A stretch of DNA of 64,000 bases from Zeugodacus cucurbitae (lineage: Eukaryota; Arthropoda; Insecta; Diptera; Tephritidae): the NCBI RefSeq assembly GCF_028554725.1, contig NC_071671.1, positions 8,800,001 through 8,864,000 on the forward strand, read 5' to 3'. Below the pieces are notes generated by a model. That model did not search any database and was not told the DNA's origin. It was given only the letters and a program-made list of their open reading frames with translations. Shown piece after piece: positions 37,205-50,002 of the stretch. Made by a program: the position numbers and the translations under genes. Positions within the stretch are counted from its first letter, which is position 1. Every line of letters starts with the position of its first letter.

Positions 37205-39180
37205 AATTTTCAATATTTTTGTAAAAAAATATCTTAAAATATGACTGAAAATATAACTTATAATGTCAAAAAAAATCCAAACATTCAATCGCGTACTTTC
37301 TTAAAAAAAAATTCACGAAAATCGCCTAATTTTTCATGGGTTTCTTAAGACTACAGGGAAACCGATGAGACAACGAAAAGATTGCTGCAAGTTAAGGGGT
37401 CAATGGCATGTCACTCAGATTTTATTTTCCCTCAAAGCTCTTCCATACTTCTTGTTTCAAACGTTTTAGCTGCTTCTTGACTAGATTTGGGACATGATTA
37501 GGATCATACTCCTAAATAAAATACCATTTTAAGGCAATTTACTCTCCGGAATGTGATAGTATATTCTTCTCAAGTATATTAACGTAGTCTGGGGCACACT
37601 TTTATCCTGAATATCGGACCAACTCAATATCTTCACGATGTACGTGTATACGATCGAAATCATAATTTTTCCTGCAGATCTAAACAAGTTAAATATAGTT
37701 TCATCAGACCACAGTACGTTATTCCGTCCATTATTATACAAGTATTTTTATACTCTCGCAACAAAAGTTGCTAAAGAGAGTATTATAGTTTTGTTCACAT
37801 AACGGTTGTTTGTAACACCCAAAACTAAACGAGTTAGATATAGGGTTATATATACCAAAGTGATCAGGGTGAAGAGTGGAGTTCAAATCCGAATGTCTGT
37901 CTGTCCGTCCGTCCGTCCGTCCGTCTGTGCAAGCTGTAACTTGAGTAAAAATTAAGATATCTTGATGAAACTTGGCACACTTATTTCTTGGCACCATAGG
38001 AAGGTTGCTTTCGAAAATGAGCAAAATCGGACCACTGCCACGCCCACAAAATGGCGAAAACCGAAAACACATAAAGTGCCATAACTAAACCATAAATAAA
38101 GCTATGGAAATAAAATTTGGTATGTTGGATCGCACTATGAAGGGGCATATTTGGATGTAATTTTTTTGGGGAAGTGTGCGTGGCCCCGCCCCCTACTAAG
38201 TTTTTTGCACATATCTCGCAAACAAATAGAGCTATATAAACCAAACTTTCTGCAGTCTTTTTTTTAGCCACTTCCTAATGCAGTCCAAAAATGAAAGAAA
38301 TCGGATCATAACCACGCCCACCTCCCATACAAAAGTTCGGTTGAAAATTACTAAAAGTGGGTTAACTCACTAACGGAAAACGTCAGAAACACTAAATTTC
38401 ACATAAGAAATGGCAGATGAAAGCTGCACTCAGATTTTTTTACAAAATGGAAAATGGGCGTGGCGTCGCCCACTTATGGGTCAAAAACCATATCTCAGGA
38501 ACTACTCGACCGATTGGTTTATAATAGTTTCCTTACATCCAAATGATATGTTGTGAAAATAGGCCAAACTGCTTCACAACCACGCTTACTTCCTATATAC
38601 CAGAACTTTGAAGATCTGAATCGTTTACATTATAATATATAAAGTAAGCACTAGTGGAGATATCGGTGCAGAACTTTGCACAAATACTATGTTTATAGTG
38701 TGTCAGCTCCATTCTAAAAATCACCGAAATCGGTCCATAGGTTTTAAAGGCCCCATATATCGAACACGAGGACCTCGGTGCTTCTAACCTAATATTATGG
38801 TTTCCAACTTTCAATGGACTTAATACAATATGTATGACGAATATGTGGGTCAAATTGTGTATTATATAATATAAATAAAGTTAAATAAATAAATTGCGAG
38901 AGTATAAAATGTTCGGTTACACCCGAACTTATCCCTTCCTTACTTGTTTTTAATTAGAACAGAACTTTCCCGATCCTTTTCAATGAGTATATTCCTTATT
39001 GTCCGACTAGCCACTGATGCATACAATATATTATTGAGATCCTTCGATGAAAAAAAATATTTATATTTGGTGTTTAGATCAAAAGTTCGTCGTACTTTCG
39101 AGATATGTTTTGCTTATAGTATTTTTCTTCGTTATGTCCTTAAAGTGAACTGCTGAATAAGTTTTTTTAACCGAAGCAGT
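37205..39180 (-). mobile_element. Tc1-like transposon, copy 2, split by HINE-A
   Basis: 37205-37741 and 38951-39180 are parts of one element. The minus strand encodes NNVLWSDETIFNLF around 37730-37690, the catalytic-Asp motif of Tc1 transposases, with stops nearby. The distal part, ending near 37210-37350, shares AAATTCACGAAAATCGCCTA with 41319-41470. Only remnants of a reading frame survive. Confidence 0.65.
37742..38950 (+). mobile_element. HINE-A full-length copy inside a Tc1-like element
   Basis: TTTATACTCTCGCAACAAAAG at the left, GTCCGTCCGTCCGTCCGTCTG near 37908-37928, GCGAGAGTATAAAATGTTCGG and ACCCGAAC...CCTTCCTTACTTG at the right. It is nearly collinear with 6842-8043. Confidence 0.75.
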
Positions 39181-40640
39181 GCATTAATTCAGCTCGTTCC
39201 CTATTTTTTCATCGTTTTTAATTTTTTCTAAAATTAAAAGTCTACATTTGTGTAATTCACCCCGCGACCAATTCTGAATACAATCAAATAGATTCAAAAG
39301 TAACTTCATTTTTATAGGTTATCATGAAAATGAAGAAAAATCTATGTGAGGCAATCTATTAGAAATATATGCATGTATTTTCTACAGATATTCAATATGC
39401 TGAATGAAGTTAACAACCTATTTGCATATAATATTTTATTACAAACACCGCAGGGACATATCTCGAGGTTAACAGCTGTTACAATATATTTATTATACAT
39501 ATACTTGTACCACAAAAGAAAAGGCCCTAAGCAATGAGCAAATAAACCCGTAATCGGTCACACGGCATCATTAAATTTACCACAACATTAATTAACACGC
39601 TCCGAGGTGCGAGGTGTGTTTTTAAGCGACATTTAGATATATAACACAAAAAAAAACTTACACATATATATACATACATATGTATGTATGTATGTACGTA
39701 TGTATTGTGCCTAGTACCTTTTGTGCATGTAATTACCATTTTGATGTTTCAATTTGCACGCGGCGCTTGTAAATATATTCACATAATTAATTTCCCTCTT
39801 CCCGCCACATATTAGTCTTCCTTACAAACAACCAACAACCAACCATGTACAATAAGAGACAAAATTGAAATATTATAATTTCATATGCCGCAATTTGCAA
39901 CAATGTTGCAAGTTGACAGAGTGTGGAATACTCAATCACATGCGCCACTGCACTTTTTCCTTGACTCGTGGCTCCGTTCGCTAAGTTATCAACGGCGGTT
40001 GTAGGATTGCCTGCGGCTTGATGAGCTTGTGTCAAAGATTTTGACAGGCTATTCTGTGCACAGCGTTGTCTCACATGATCACAAGATGCAGTGTAGTAAA
40101 AAAGTTGCAAATGGTGCAGCGCTTTATGTGTATTCTGAAGACCAAGAGTTATTAGAATATAAAAAAATTATGCTGTTTAGGTCGATCCTACTCCACTCCC
40201 AATTTTGACGATTATAATTCGTTGTTTACGGACACGAGGTCACACTCGGGGGTTTGCTAATAAGTAAGTTGAGGTTTCTTAAATATCTAAAATCATTCAG
40301 ACAATGTTGAAAGTTGAAGGTCAAGATGATCCTCAAAATATGTCGATCTATTTCTATTAATTTATGTCCAAAGATGAATATAATAAAATGAGGGAGATAC
40401 AAAGGAAAGGAAATACACGTATATATAATGGACCCTGATGTAAAAGTACTGTACTTAAAGTTCGATAACTTACCAGGTGTTACCGTGAAATACAAACAAT
40501 TAGTAAACATAGTGATATGTATGGCTATAGAGTAGTTGAATTATGGATTTAATTATAACAAATTTCAAAGTGTTGTACATATTAAGACCATATGCAACCA
40601 TCTCTACAAGGTTAGCATAGTTTAAGTGGCTATACCAGAG
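39181..40640. other. Spacer
   Basis: No gene recognised. TATG microsatellite near 39675-39702. The minus frame 40110-39787 is open between plausible splice sites but shows no family resemblance. Confidence 0.3.
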
Positions 40641-40659
40641 TGACACTTTAAAAAAAAAT

Positions 40660-41318
40660 CCAATCCAGGTATAAACCTTACAGCATCGCCCACTTATTGG
40701 TCAAAAACCATATCTCAGCAACTACTCGACCGATTTTAATGAAATACGGTATATAATATTTTCTTGACATCCTGACAACACGGATGAAATGATGACGGCG
40801 AAATTGGTATCTTCACTTATGGAAAATTTTTCGAAATCGGACTATAACTTTTCAAGGCCCCGGATATCTACATGAAGAACTCAGTGCCTAAGATAATTTT
40901 TCACCTAAAATATGGGCAAATCTTTCATATATTTTAATTTAATTGAAAGGGAATCTTTTTCTTCTAACAGTGTGTCTTTGTACCAAAAATTATTAAAATC
41001 GGGTCATAACTTTCCCTAACTCCCATATACCTAATTATAGGTTTTTCAAAATTACGATGGGCATATTTCGGTTAATATGTGCACCAAATTCAGTATCCAA
41101 ATCTTGGATATAATGTATGTTGGTGGTGAAAATGAGTGAAATTGGTTTAGGAATTACCTCAGCCCTCATAAACCTTGTATGATTATTTTCGTTATTCTAT
41201 TGGACTTTATGCCGAATATATGGGTCAAATTATGTGATATCTTAATAAAACTAAAGCAATAAAAAGCGGAAATATAAAATGTTCGGTTGCACCCGAACTA
41301 AGCATTTACGTACTTGTT
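40660..41318 (+). mobile_element. HINE-A copy, truncated at its 5' side
   Basis: Starts internally (CACTTATTGGTCAAAAACC) and runs to AAATGTTCGGTTGCACCCG and TACTTGTTTTT. The GTCY end is missing. Confidence 0.65.
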
Positions 41319-41470
41319 TTTCAATATTTTTGTAAAAAAAAAAAGAAAATTTTAAATATAACTGAAAATATACTTTATAATGTCCAAAAAACTTCGAAAC
41401 ATTCCATCGAGCACTTTCTTTTAAAAAATTCACGAAAATCGCCTAATTTTTCATGGGTTACACTGGAAGA
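41319..41470 (-). mobile_element. Tc1-like terminal piece, copy 3
   Basis: Shares TCAATATTTTTGTAAAAAAA, CTGAAAATATA, and TTCACGAAAATCGCC, TAATTTTTCATGGGTT with 37205-37350. It abuts the end of a HINE-A copy. Confidence 0.45.
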
Positions 41471-42815
41471 CATTCTGCCATTAAGTAAACGGAAATTCTC
41501 ATTTTAAATTTTCCCGCTGAGAATATTTCAAAATTTTTTTCTATTGTTTATTACTTATTTGGCAGAATTTTTTTTTCCTAAGCCTCTTAAGAATATTTCT
41601 TAAATCGGACCACAACAACAACTATCACAACGATCCATATAACACCACTTTAACCAAAACTATAAATAATGTCGGCATCAGCATTACACCTTTCTGACCA
41701 CCAGCGATTATATAATATCAGGTGCAATCAAGCAAATTCTTTAGCTTTTCTTTCACTCTCACCCTCTTCAATAAATATACGTTGCGTCCGCACTTAAACA
41801 CTTCAGCTTTCTTGCCACTTTGGTGAGCATTTGTACATTATAATTTTATTAATACCGTTACAGCTTTCTGCAGCTGCACGCAAATTGTATTACCTTCGAG
41901 GAAAACTCCATTCCGGTAAATCATTGGCTTTGTGCATAAGTTAACAAACTCATAATAAATACATCCGTATTGGCCTGGATGCCTTCCAATTCCCCAGCTG
42001 CTTTTCCATTTCCTTTTGCCCTTACTGCAACTAACTATGTTGTATGAAATCAAAAACTCAATTTATACCTAGCAATGTCTACGGGAAATGACCATCTAAG
42101 ATAAAAGCGGAAATACATTTAGCCTAGTTGTTTGTGTGCTGCTCCCTCTCGCGTTTCCAACGTGGCAGTGAACGGCAGCAGAAACGCAAAAGTATTTTCA
42201 ATTTATTTTGCAAAAGATTTGTTTACATTCACAGATTATTAAATGAGCAAAATGCGATTATGGAACACCAAAAGCTTCACCATACTTACAGGGCGACTGC
42301 GCCTGTGTGGGTGGGAGTATATGTATATACAAATTATGCACAATATGGTAGACAAGCTGATGAACTAACCAACTACATAAATGGTGTAGACATGACGGAT
42401 AGTCGGTAATATAATGTAAATGTAGAGCTTTATGGCGCGCATTAGTATCGTTGTGGCATACCACAATTGACCATGCTGTCCTACTAACTATGGCTTACTT
42501 GTCTACTTGGTTCTGTAATAAAGTAATTAAAGGATTTAAAATAATTTCAACTATATACCAATAATACTCGGCATACATTTGTAGAATGAAAGACTGAATT
42601 TGTATGCTTAGCCATTCATATTGGTGGGTAATTTAGTTATATAATATATTCTTAATGAATAATAATTTTGTTATAATAATATCATAATTGATTGTGTTTC
42701 TGCCATGAAGGAGCTGGCCACAATGCCAACAAACTGTTCGGAGTCCATTTTTGAAAGCTGGTAACTCTGTGCCATAATGTCTCTGTTCAAATTCAACATC
42801 ACTAAAAATTATTTA
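41471..42815. other. Spacer
   Basis: No gene recognised. The minus frame 42053-41838 and plus frame 42128-42409 are short and unlike known families. The 41830-42060 part is non-repetitive. Confidence 0.3.
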
Positions 42816-43690
42816 AAAGAAGTAAGGAAAGGCTAAGTTAGGTTGTGACCGAACATTTTATACTCTCGCAATTTATTGAAGAAATTTATTAAGATACCAT
42901 ATAATTTGACCCATATATTCGGTATAAAGTCCAATAGAAAAACGAAAATCATCATATATGGTATGTACGGGCAATTTATAAGCCATTAAGCCCATCGTAT
43001 TTTTGAAAATCCTATAATTAGCTATATGAGAGCTAGGGGAAGTTATGACCTGACCATTTCTGATACAAATATCTGAGAGATTTACCGATATTTTCGGTGA
43101 ACAAATACCATAAAGCACTGAGTTCTTCATTTTCGATACCCGTGACATTGAAAAGTTATAGTCCGATTTCGACAATTTTATCACAAGTGATGAGTGAATT
43201 TTATTCCACTATCTTCAGATGGAATTCAAAATCAGTTATATGGGATTATCGTGGTTGTGAACCGATTTCATCCATTTTCCACACATGTCATCAGCGAATT
43301 TCATTTAAATCTGTCGAGTGGTTACTGAGATATCGTTTTTGACCCATAAGTGGGGGACGCCACTTCCATTTTCCATTTTGTAAAAAGATCTGAGTGCAGC
43401 TTCTTTCTGCTATTTCTTCTGTAAAATTTAGTGTTTTTGACGTTTTTCGTTAGTGAGTTAACGCACTTTTAGTAATTTTCAACCTAAACTTTGTATGGGA
43501 TGTGCGCATGATTATTATACGATTTCTTTCATTTTTGGACTGTATTAAGAAGTGGCTAACAGAAACGACTGCAGAAAGTTTGGTATATATACCTTCATTG
43601 GTTTGCGAAATATATACAAAAAACCTATTTGGGGGCCACGCCCACTTTCCAAAAAAATTACATTCAAATATGACCTTTACTAAACATTCT
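42816..43690 (-). mobile_element. HINE-A copy, truncated at the GTCY side
   Basis: GTAAGGAAAGGCTAAGTTAGG at the left (hairpin weakened), TTTTATACTCTCGCAATTT, then collinear blocks up to CACGCCCACTTTCC and ATTACATTCAAATATG near 43680, where similarity stops. Confidence 0.65.
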
Positions 43691-44370
43691 GTTTTTTTAA
43701 ATAGGTGGCAACTCTATCACGAATTAGGATACAGTTCAAGATTTGCAGTATACTTAGCTTGTTATTTAAAAGAATGAAAGGTAAACATCGCTATAGTACT
43801 ACAAACGATTTTAAATTTTTTGGAATAATCCCGGAATTTCACTTTCCCGAAAATGTTTAAGCATGAAACCGATTTTTATCTTTTCCAATCAAAAGGAACT
43901 GCCTGAATGACATCTGAGACATTCTTGAAACGCGAAAAGCAAACGCTGAGTGTAGTTGGTGTGTGGCCAGCTCCGAGCGCTGCATACTGTTCAATGCTCC
44001 TTCGCATCGCAACCGCCAATTGTTGGCATTATTGCTGCTTTGCTTGTTTACCAATACGCTAATACCATAATACCAATAGAAGTAGCTGTCATAACAGAAT
44101 AACAAATACAATTTAAACTCCAATAAAATTCCATGGAATTCTCTGGATTTCTTTATTTTCCGCCGTTTTCATATTAAAGCAAGATTGTGTGTGATGCGTT
44201 TAGCGGAAGAGCAGCAGAAGCCCATAGCAAATATACTACAAGAAATTTCCCCATTGGCGATACGTAATATTAGAAGGATATCGATAAATCGAAGCGGTTA
44301 GTTTAATGGCAGACAAAAGTTTAAATTTATTTAATTTAGTTGTCAATACAGAACACTCGAAGAAGTTTGA
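43691..44370. other. Spacer
   Basis: The minus frame 44123-43857 (88 codons) is open with no family resemblance. Nothing else seen. Confidence 0.3.
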
Positions 44371-44374
44371 TATT

Positions 44375-45200
44375 GTAGATGGAAATCGAACCATGGCCAC
44401 GCCCACAAAATGGTGTTAACCGAATAGTTATGTAGTGCTATAACTAATCCATAAATGAGACTATATAAGTAATTTTTGATACAGGAGATCACTATAATAC
44501 ATATTTGGTAGACATCTTTTTGAGAGAGAGAGAGGGCTTGGAACGTTAAATATTTTGTAGAAAATATCTCGCGAACGAGTAAAGTTATATAAATCAAACT
44601 TACTGAAAACATATCCACCCAGTAGCTTATTATAGGACAAGGAACTGTGTAAAATCGGATGATATCCACGCCCACTTGGGTTTGGTTTATACAAAGGATA
44701 TGTTGAAAACTACTAAAGATGCTTTAATTCAGTGACGTTAAATGTAAGAATAACGGTATTTAATAGCTAAGATGTCACAAACCAGCGCCACTCAAATTGT
44801 TATTACAAATGGAAAATGGACATAACACCCTATTGGGTCAGAAAAAAATATCTCACGAACCGCTCAACTGCGTACAACGTAATGTGGTTCATATTACTTT
44901 ATTAAAATATTGATGCTTCAGTTTGAAAAGGGGAAATCGGTTTACCACCACCTACTTCCAATATTACAATTTTTTTAATTTCATCTGATTCGTTGGGTTT
45001 ACAATATAAATATCAAACACCAATCAAGATATCGGAATGAATCATTGCACAAATACTTCATAGAAGATATTGCATCGTTCATCTATGAATTTTGAAATCG
45101 GACTATAACTTTTCAAGGCCCAAAAATTCAGACATATATCGATAATAAAGACCTCAAACCTATGTTCGAATTTTTATCAAAAATATCGATGTATCTCTAG
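44375..45200 (+). mobile_element. HINE-A, degraded copy
   Basis: Divergent blocks in HINE-A order: CACGCCCACAAAATGG, TAACTAATCCATAAATGAG, ATATCTCGCGAAC, ATCCACGCCCACTTGG, GGACTATAACTTTTCAAGGC. Both termini are lost. Confidence 0.5.
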
Positions 45201-45407
45201 GATATCTTTATAAAATTTAGACCATTTATTTGAAGCCAACTAATTTTAAAATAGAGTGTTCCAACTAACCAAGTAAAGTGATTAATCACCGAAACGACCC
45301 ATTTCTTATTCTTAAAAGTTATAATTCATCCTTCCTAAGTACATAAGTATTTATGTGTCAAGATTTAACTATGGATAGCGTATAGACTCAAATAAAAACA
45401 AGAAAAA

Positions 45408-46085
45408 ACGTTAACTTCGGCTGTACCGAAGCTAATATACCCTTTATACACAGATGCATTTAAGTAAAAAAAGAAAACATTTTACTAATTCTTTTTAGCC
45501 GGGTTGTTTGCTAGAAACATTAAGGTTATATAGTTAACCGATCTGAACCATTTCTTCGGAGATTATATTATTACCTTAAGCAGTAATCCCTGTCAAATTT
45601 CGTGAAGATACCACGTCAAATTCGAAAATTTTCCATACAAACCATTGATTCCGATCGTTCGGTTTGTATGGCAGCTATATGATATAGTGAACCGATCTCA
45701 AAATTTTTTTCGGATATTAAATTATTTCTATGAGCAATAACTCACACCAAATTTTGTGAAGATATGTAGTAAAATGCGGAAGTTTTCCATACAAGTTCTT
45801 GATTCCGATAGTTCAGTTTGTATGGCAGCTATATGATATAGTGTTCCGATAAATGAGCAGCTTCTTGAAGAGAAAATAACATCTGCAAAATTTCAAAACC
45901 GTATCTTAAAAACTTAAAGACTAGTTCGTATATATACAGACATACAGACGGACGGACGGACAGACAGACGGACATGGCTAAATCGACTCAGTTCAAGATA
46001 CTGATCATTTATATATATACTATATAGGGCCTCCGGCGCTTCCTTCTGGGTGTTACAAACTTCGTGACAAACTTAATATACCGTG
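45408..46085 (-). mobile_element. HINE-B copy 2
   Basis: Reverse-complement relative of 1894-2650. The hairpin CTTCGG-CTGTA-CCGAAG is at the left, then TAATATACCC, two CATACAA-rich blocks, the microsatellite GACGGACGGACGGACAGACAG at about 45948-45970 and CTTCCTTCTGG...AACTTCGTGACAAAC at the right. Confidence 0.65.
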
Positions 46086-46094
46086 TTAATATAC

Positions 46095-47329
46095 AGTTTA
46101 TCCTTTACGGTAATAAAATTAAGTTCCCAAATAAATTTTTGGTGTTAACACCGCAGTTGTTTTTATTGTTTAAAATAAATTTTTGAAAATTCCAACTCTA
46201 TTCTGTGAGCAATCTATGAAATGTCTGAGACGATCTCTTTAAATTAAGCAGTAAGTGAGTAATAGACTTTTCGCACAGCCAAGTTAATTGATCAATTAAA
46301 ATTTTAATTGAGAAACCAGTTTTTGCCCTTCTCACTCCCGGCTACTCTATAATCGATCAGCTGTTATACATTTTTGTTTTTGCTTTAACCACAACCATTA
46401 TTTCCAGCAGCGACATCTACTTTCGAGTAGTATCACTGCTATTTCGCATAATTGCATTTCATTTTCAACTCGATTAAAATTCGATTCAAAATTAATGTAG
46501 AAATATTAGATTATTATTTTATATGGTAAATCGATCTAAATCAGCGCTTTAATCGAGCAAATACCGTTTAATTGATCAATTAGCTGCTGTGCGAAAAGGT
46601 TATACGTGATCAAGTGACAAGATTCATGATAATAGAACATGATAATAGATTGATTGTTTAAGTGGCCTTTGGATATAGCTTTAATTTTGTATAAATATAC
46701 GAAAATAAGTGCAGTCGTATGGACGTGGTTGAAGCCAACTCCGTGTATAACGTTACTTTTTAAATACAAAGAAGAAATTTTTAATTCATTGAACAATTCA
46801 TATGACAGAGACCTAGTAAAAACTTGGCTGTACGTTAATGAGAACATTTACCAAACGAATGTCAAAAATTGACCAAATATGCTTATCATCGGATAACGTA
46901 AACGTTTGAAATTTTGTGAATATTTTCTATTTATCTCTTCTGAAATATGTAATATGAAAGTGAAATTTCTGTTCAAAAATATATTTTCGAATGTTTTCAA
47001 ATGAGAATTAGGTCCCCACATTTGGTGTTTGAATAATTGTCTAGTAGCAAGCTAAACGGAATTCAAAACCAGCTATAAGAATAATGACTTCTGTCCGCTA
47101 GAAAATAGCTAAAGTACCCTATATTATGATACCCTAATTCTAACATATGGTCCATCAAATGTACTTGATGTCGCCATATGGCCTTAACTTACACAACACT
47201 GAATTTACTGAGCCAATCAAGAGGATTAAGTTGAATTTATCGCTTGTAATTGGTACAATATCGAGTGAATCTTTTACAGTTACTAAATTTTAATCGAATA
47301 TATTTTAGTTTATCCTTTACGGTAATAAA
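46095..47329. repeat. 23-bp exact direct repeats 1.2 kb apart
   Basis: A 23-base sequence starting AGTTTATCCTTTACGG and ending TAATAAA occurs at 46095-46117 and 47307-47329. The first copy lies just past a HINE-B end; a MITE and unrecognised sequence lie between. Confidence 0.7.
46267..46598. mobile_element. MITE with long terminal inverted repeats, copy 2
   Basis: Same family as 1448-1825. The ends are CTTTTCGCACAG and CTGTGCGAAAAG, followed inward by TTAATTGATCAATTA. The interior keeps the CAGCTGTTATACATTTTTG block seen in the other copies. Confidence 0.75.
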
Positions 47330-48500
47330 GAAACAATAACCCGAGTGCATACATAACGTTTGCTCTAGCCGAATTGCTCGTACAAATCAACAGCATGGGC
47401 AACACTGCAAGCACTTGTTAATGTATGCTCTCATAAAAGGCGCAAATTGGGAGTGACATCAAGTCTTTATTGTTATCGCTGAATTGTCGGCAGCATTAAA
47501 ACATTTATTGCAAGTAGACACAATCGAATAAAGTTGCTGTGAAATGCCAACTACTTGTGTCCTTCCCAACGACCACAACGCATGTGAGTCGTCCCGAATT
47601 AAGTATTTCAGGGATCTTAAGAAATATTACGACGGCGAAAAGATGGATGTTATGACACCAACACCATTAGCTGAGGCGGCCATTAAACTTGCAACAGCCA
47701 CAGCAACAGCAACAATTTCAATGTTACTGCCGTTCGCCACTTGTCATTTTGGCGGTCATCACCACCAAGTGGTTGCGCATGAGTCATTTTTGGCTTTGCC
47801 GGAGCCGCAACACACGCCTCACTAAAGGCAAGCGTTGAGGTGGGAAAGGAGCCGCGCGCCAAAAATGTTTGCCATGTACTCGCACATAAAACCACTTTCG
47901 ACTGCCGGAAGGAAGTAGCAACAGCCTTAGCCAAATCCATGCATTGTTTTTACACTGTGTTTACTAAGTGCGAGTGTATACGAAATTCTTAATCGTTCGC
48001 TCATCTTTGATGGCTTAGTTAAGCTTTGCTCTACCAGCGAGCACACACGCACACACACGCGTGCAACGAAGCCATTTAGATGTGCTTCCGTAGTGAGATT
48101 GGTCGTGCTGGTGGTATGGTCAAATTGTTTCGCCCACTTGATTTACTCCGCGCGCCGTTTATTTATTCGCCCCAACGATGCGTGCTCGCGTCTGGACGGC
48201 GGACTTCGAACATTGTCTGAACTCGTGTCTCAGCTGAATTTTAACTTTCGTTGAATGCTTCTGTGTGGTGTTCCTCTGGCAATCGCTCGTAAATTTAACT
48301 TTAATTACAACAGTGGCAGAAATTGCGGAGTGAATGGAAAATGTAATAAGTTGACGCGTTTGTTTTATGACTTCCGCGATTGGCAGACATTTTAACTTTT
48401 TTAACGAGATGGCAAAGGATGCCCGGCTAACTCCAAGCAGCAATCTTAAAGTACATCTCTGAAATGTTTACATTGTCATAGGAGTGTTGAAGGGTCCGTG
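47330..48500. other. Non-repetitive island
   Basis: GC-richer and repeat-poor. It contains a 93-codon plus frame (47544-47825) rich in AT/TA dipeptides and an opposing minus frame ending KLLLLLWLLQV (see findings). It could be a promoter or first-exon region for a minus-strand gene such as nord, but this is not shown. Confidence 0.3.
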
Positions 48501-48764
48501 ATATATTTGTATAAGTTAATAATTATCATTACGACTTGGTCATTTTTGTGAAAGAAAAATCATTCATTCAGAGCAGAGAAAAAAAACTATCTAGACAATG
48601 GCTGAATAACGACTGAAGAACTAGAATTGGCATTCAAGTTGGGTATTCATTACCATTAAAAGCGCTAACGTTGAGACAATTGTTATCTTTCAAACCCAGA
48701 ACCAATAGTTTAGCTTTTGGTAAGTGGATTCGATTTCGGCGCTAATTTGAAATACCAAGCAAAA

Positions 48765-49310
48765 ACAAATGGCTCTCCACCTGGTCTTTCCAACGGAGTG
48801 GAAAGTCTTCCTTCCTTCCTTTCTCTACTTCCTCCAGTACTGCATCGAAAGCTCTCAAAGCTGGAGTGCTTTCATCCATTCGGCGAAACATGACCTACCC
48901 TGTATAAGTCGCTGTCTTTTTATTCGCTGGATTCTGACAAACTCCTGGTGCCGTCTCATCGGAACGATGTGCCACTTGTAGTGTTTGGTTGTGGTTCGTC
49001 GGGAGAGTACTTTACTTTTGAATTGTCTACTCAGTCAAATCAGTTTACACAGCCGTATACGCTTTGCAGTGATACAAAATTCAGACAAAACGGTATGGAG
49101 TCGGCTCCTTTTCGTGCTATCGAAACTTGATTTAAAATCGATTAAGAGGTGTTAAGTTTCGATCCCTTTCCAAGACTTGGCACATGGTGAATATCTGGTC
49201 CATGGTTGATTTGCCAGTTCTAAAGCCTCACTGATAATGTTCAATCAGTTCGTTGACGGTGGGCCTTTCACCTAATAGGCTTGAGAGGACCTGTGATAAA
49301 ATCGTGATTT
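48765..49310 (-). mobile_element. Non-LTR retrotransposon, family 1, degraded copy
   Basis: On the minus strand 49300-49140 reads LSSLLGERPTVNELIEHY, then GFRTGKSTMDQIFTMCQVLE, a reverse-transcriptase motif. 49080-48770 matches the C-terminal region of the copy at 13196. The core between them is deleted and stops are frequent. Confidence 0.7.
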
Positions 49311-49390
49311 TTAATTTGCCGGGGACGCCAGCATAAGGGCGGTGTCTCATCCAAGGCAACCGTGGAGGTGGGCTTCACCTTCTGCCATTA

Positions 49391-49447
49391 GATAAAGAAA
49401 AGAAAAGGAAAGGAAAGGAAAGGAAAGGAAAGGAAAGGAAAGGAAAG
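49391..49447. repeat. (GGAAA)n microsatellite
   Basis: About nine imperfect-to-perfect AAAGG units, next to the retrotransposon remnant. Confidence 0.9.
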
Positions 49448-50002
49448 AACCATAACGCTGGGACGCCGCAGTACAATAAGACAAATATTCCCTCATGATA
49501 TTCAGTAATCAGACCCTCTGGCTCGAACTATGTAGTGAGAAGGTAACCACTAACTCCAGGTTAAGTTCGTATACCACTGTCAACTCCGAAAATACTTATG
49601 TGGGGTCAATTACGTCGTCCTATTAAAATCATTCTCTTTTGCATTGAAAGCGAAACAAGTATAATACAGAATGTTGCTTTGGAAATCTACTGAAATATCA
49701 TATAACAAAAACCGCTCTTTATTTCTAAAAAAGTTACATTATACTATATTTTCACGTAAATATAATGAATTTATATAACAATATCATTGAGAACCATCCA
49801 TGTTGTATGTACAACTTTTGAATTTTTGATTTCAGTTCAACATGAGCCTTAAGTCAACAACTCCACATGCAAAACTCGCATACATGCAACAGTTGCATGC
49901 CACAATGCAGTGGTAGCAGATGACAAACAATTTTGACATAAGAAAATCAAATTTTGCCACAATTTACGACAGTTGCAATTCGCGTTGAGAATAGTGCAAA
50001 CC
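49448..50002. other. Upstream region of the IR gene
   Basis: No TATA/initiator pair stands out. Palindromic GCATACATGCAACAGTTGC-type words lie about 120 bases before the ATG. Confidence 0.3.

Noticed and set aside
39787..40142. Minus-strand open frame between plausible splice sites as a nord upstream exon
   Set aside because: No resemblance to the NDNF N-terminus, and the resolved first exon already corresponds to the early NDNF strands; phase is also wrong.
43857..44123. 88-codon minus-strand frame with a hydrophobic start as a signal-peptide exon
   Set aside because: No clean cleavage region, no matching donor phase, and other frames carry stops; no family resemblance.
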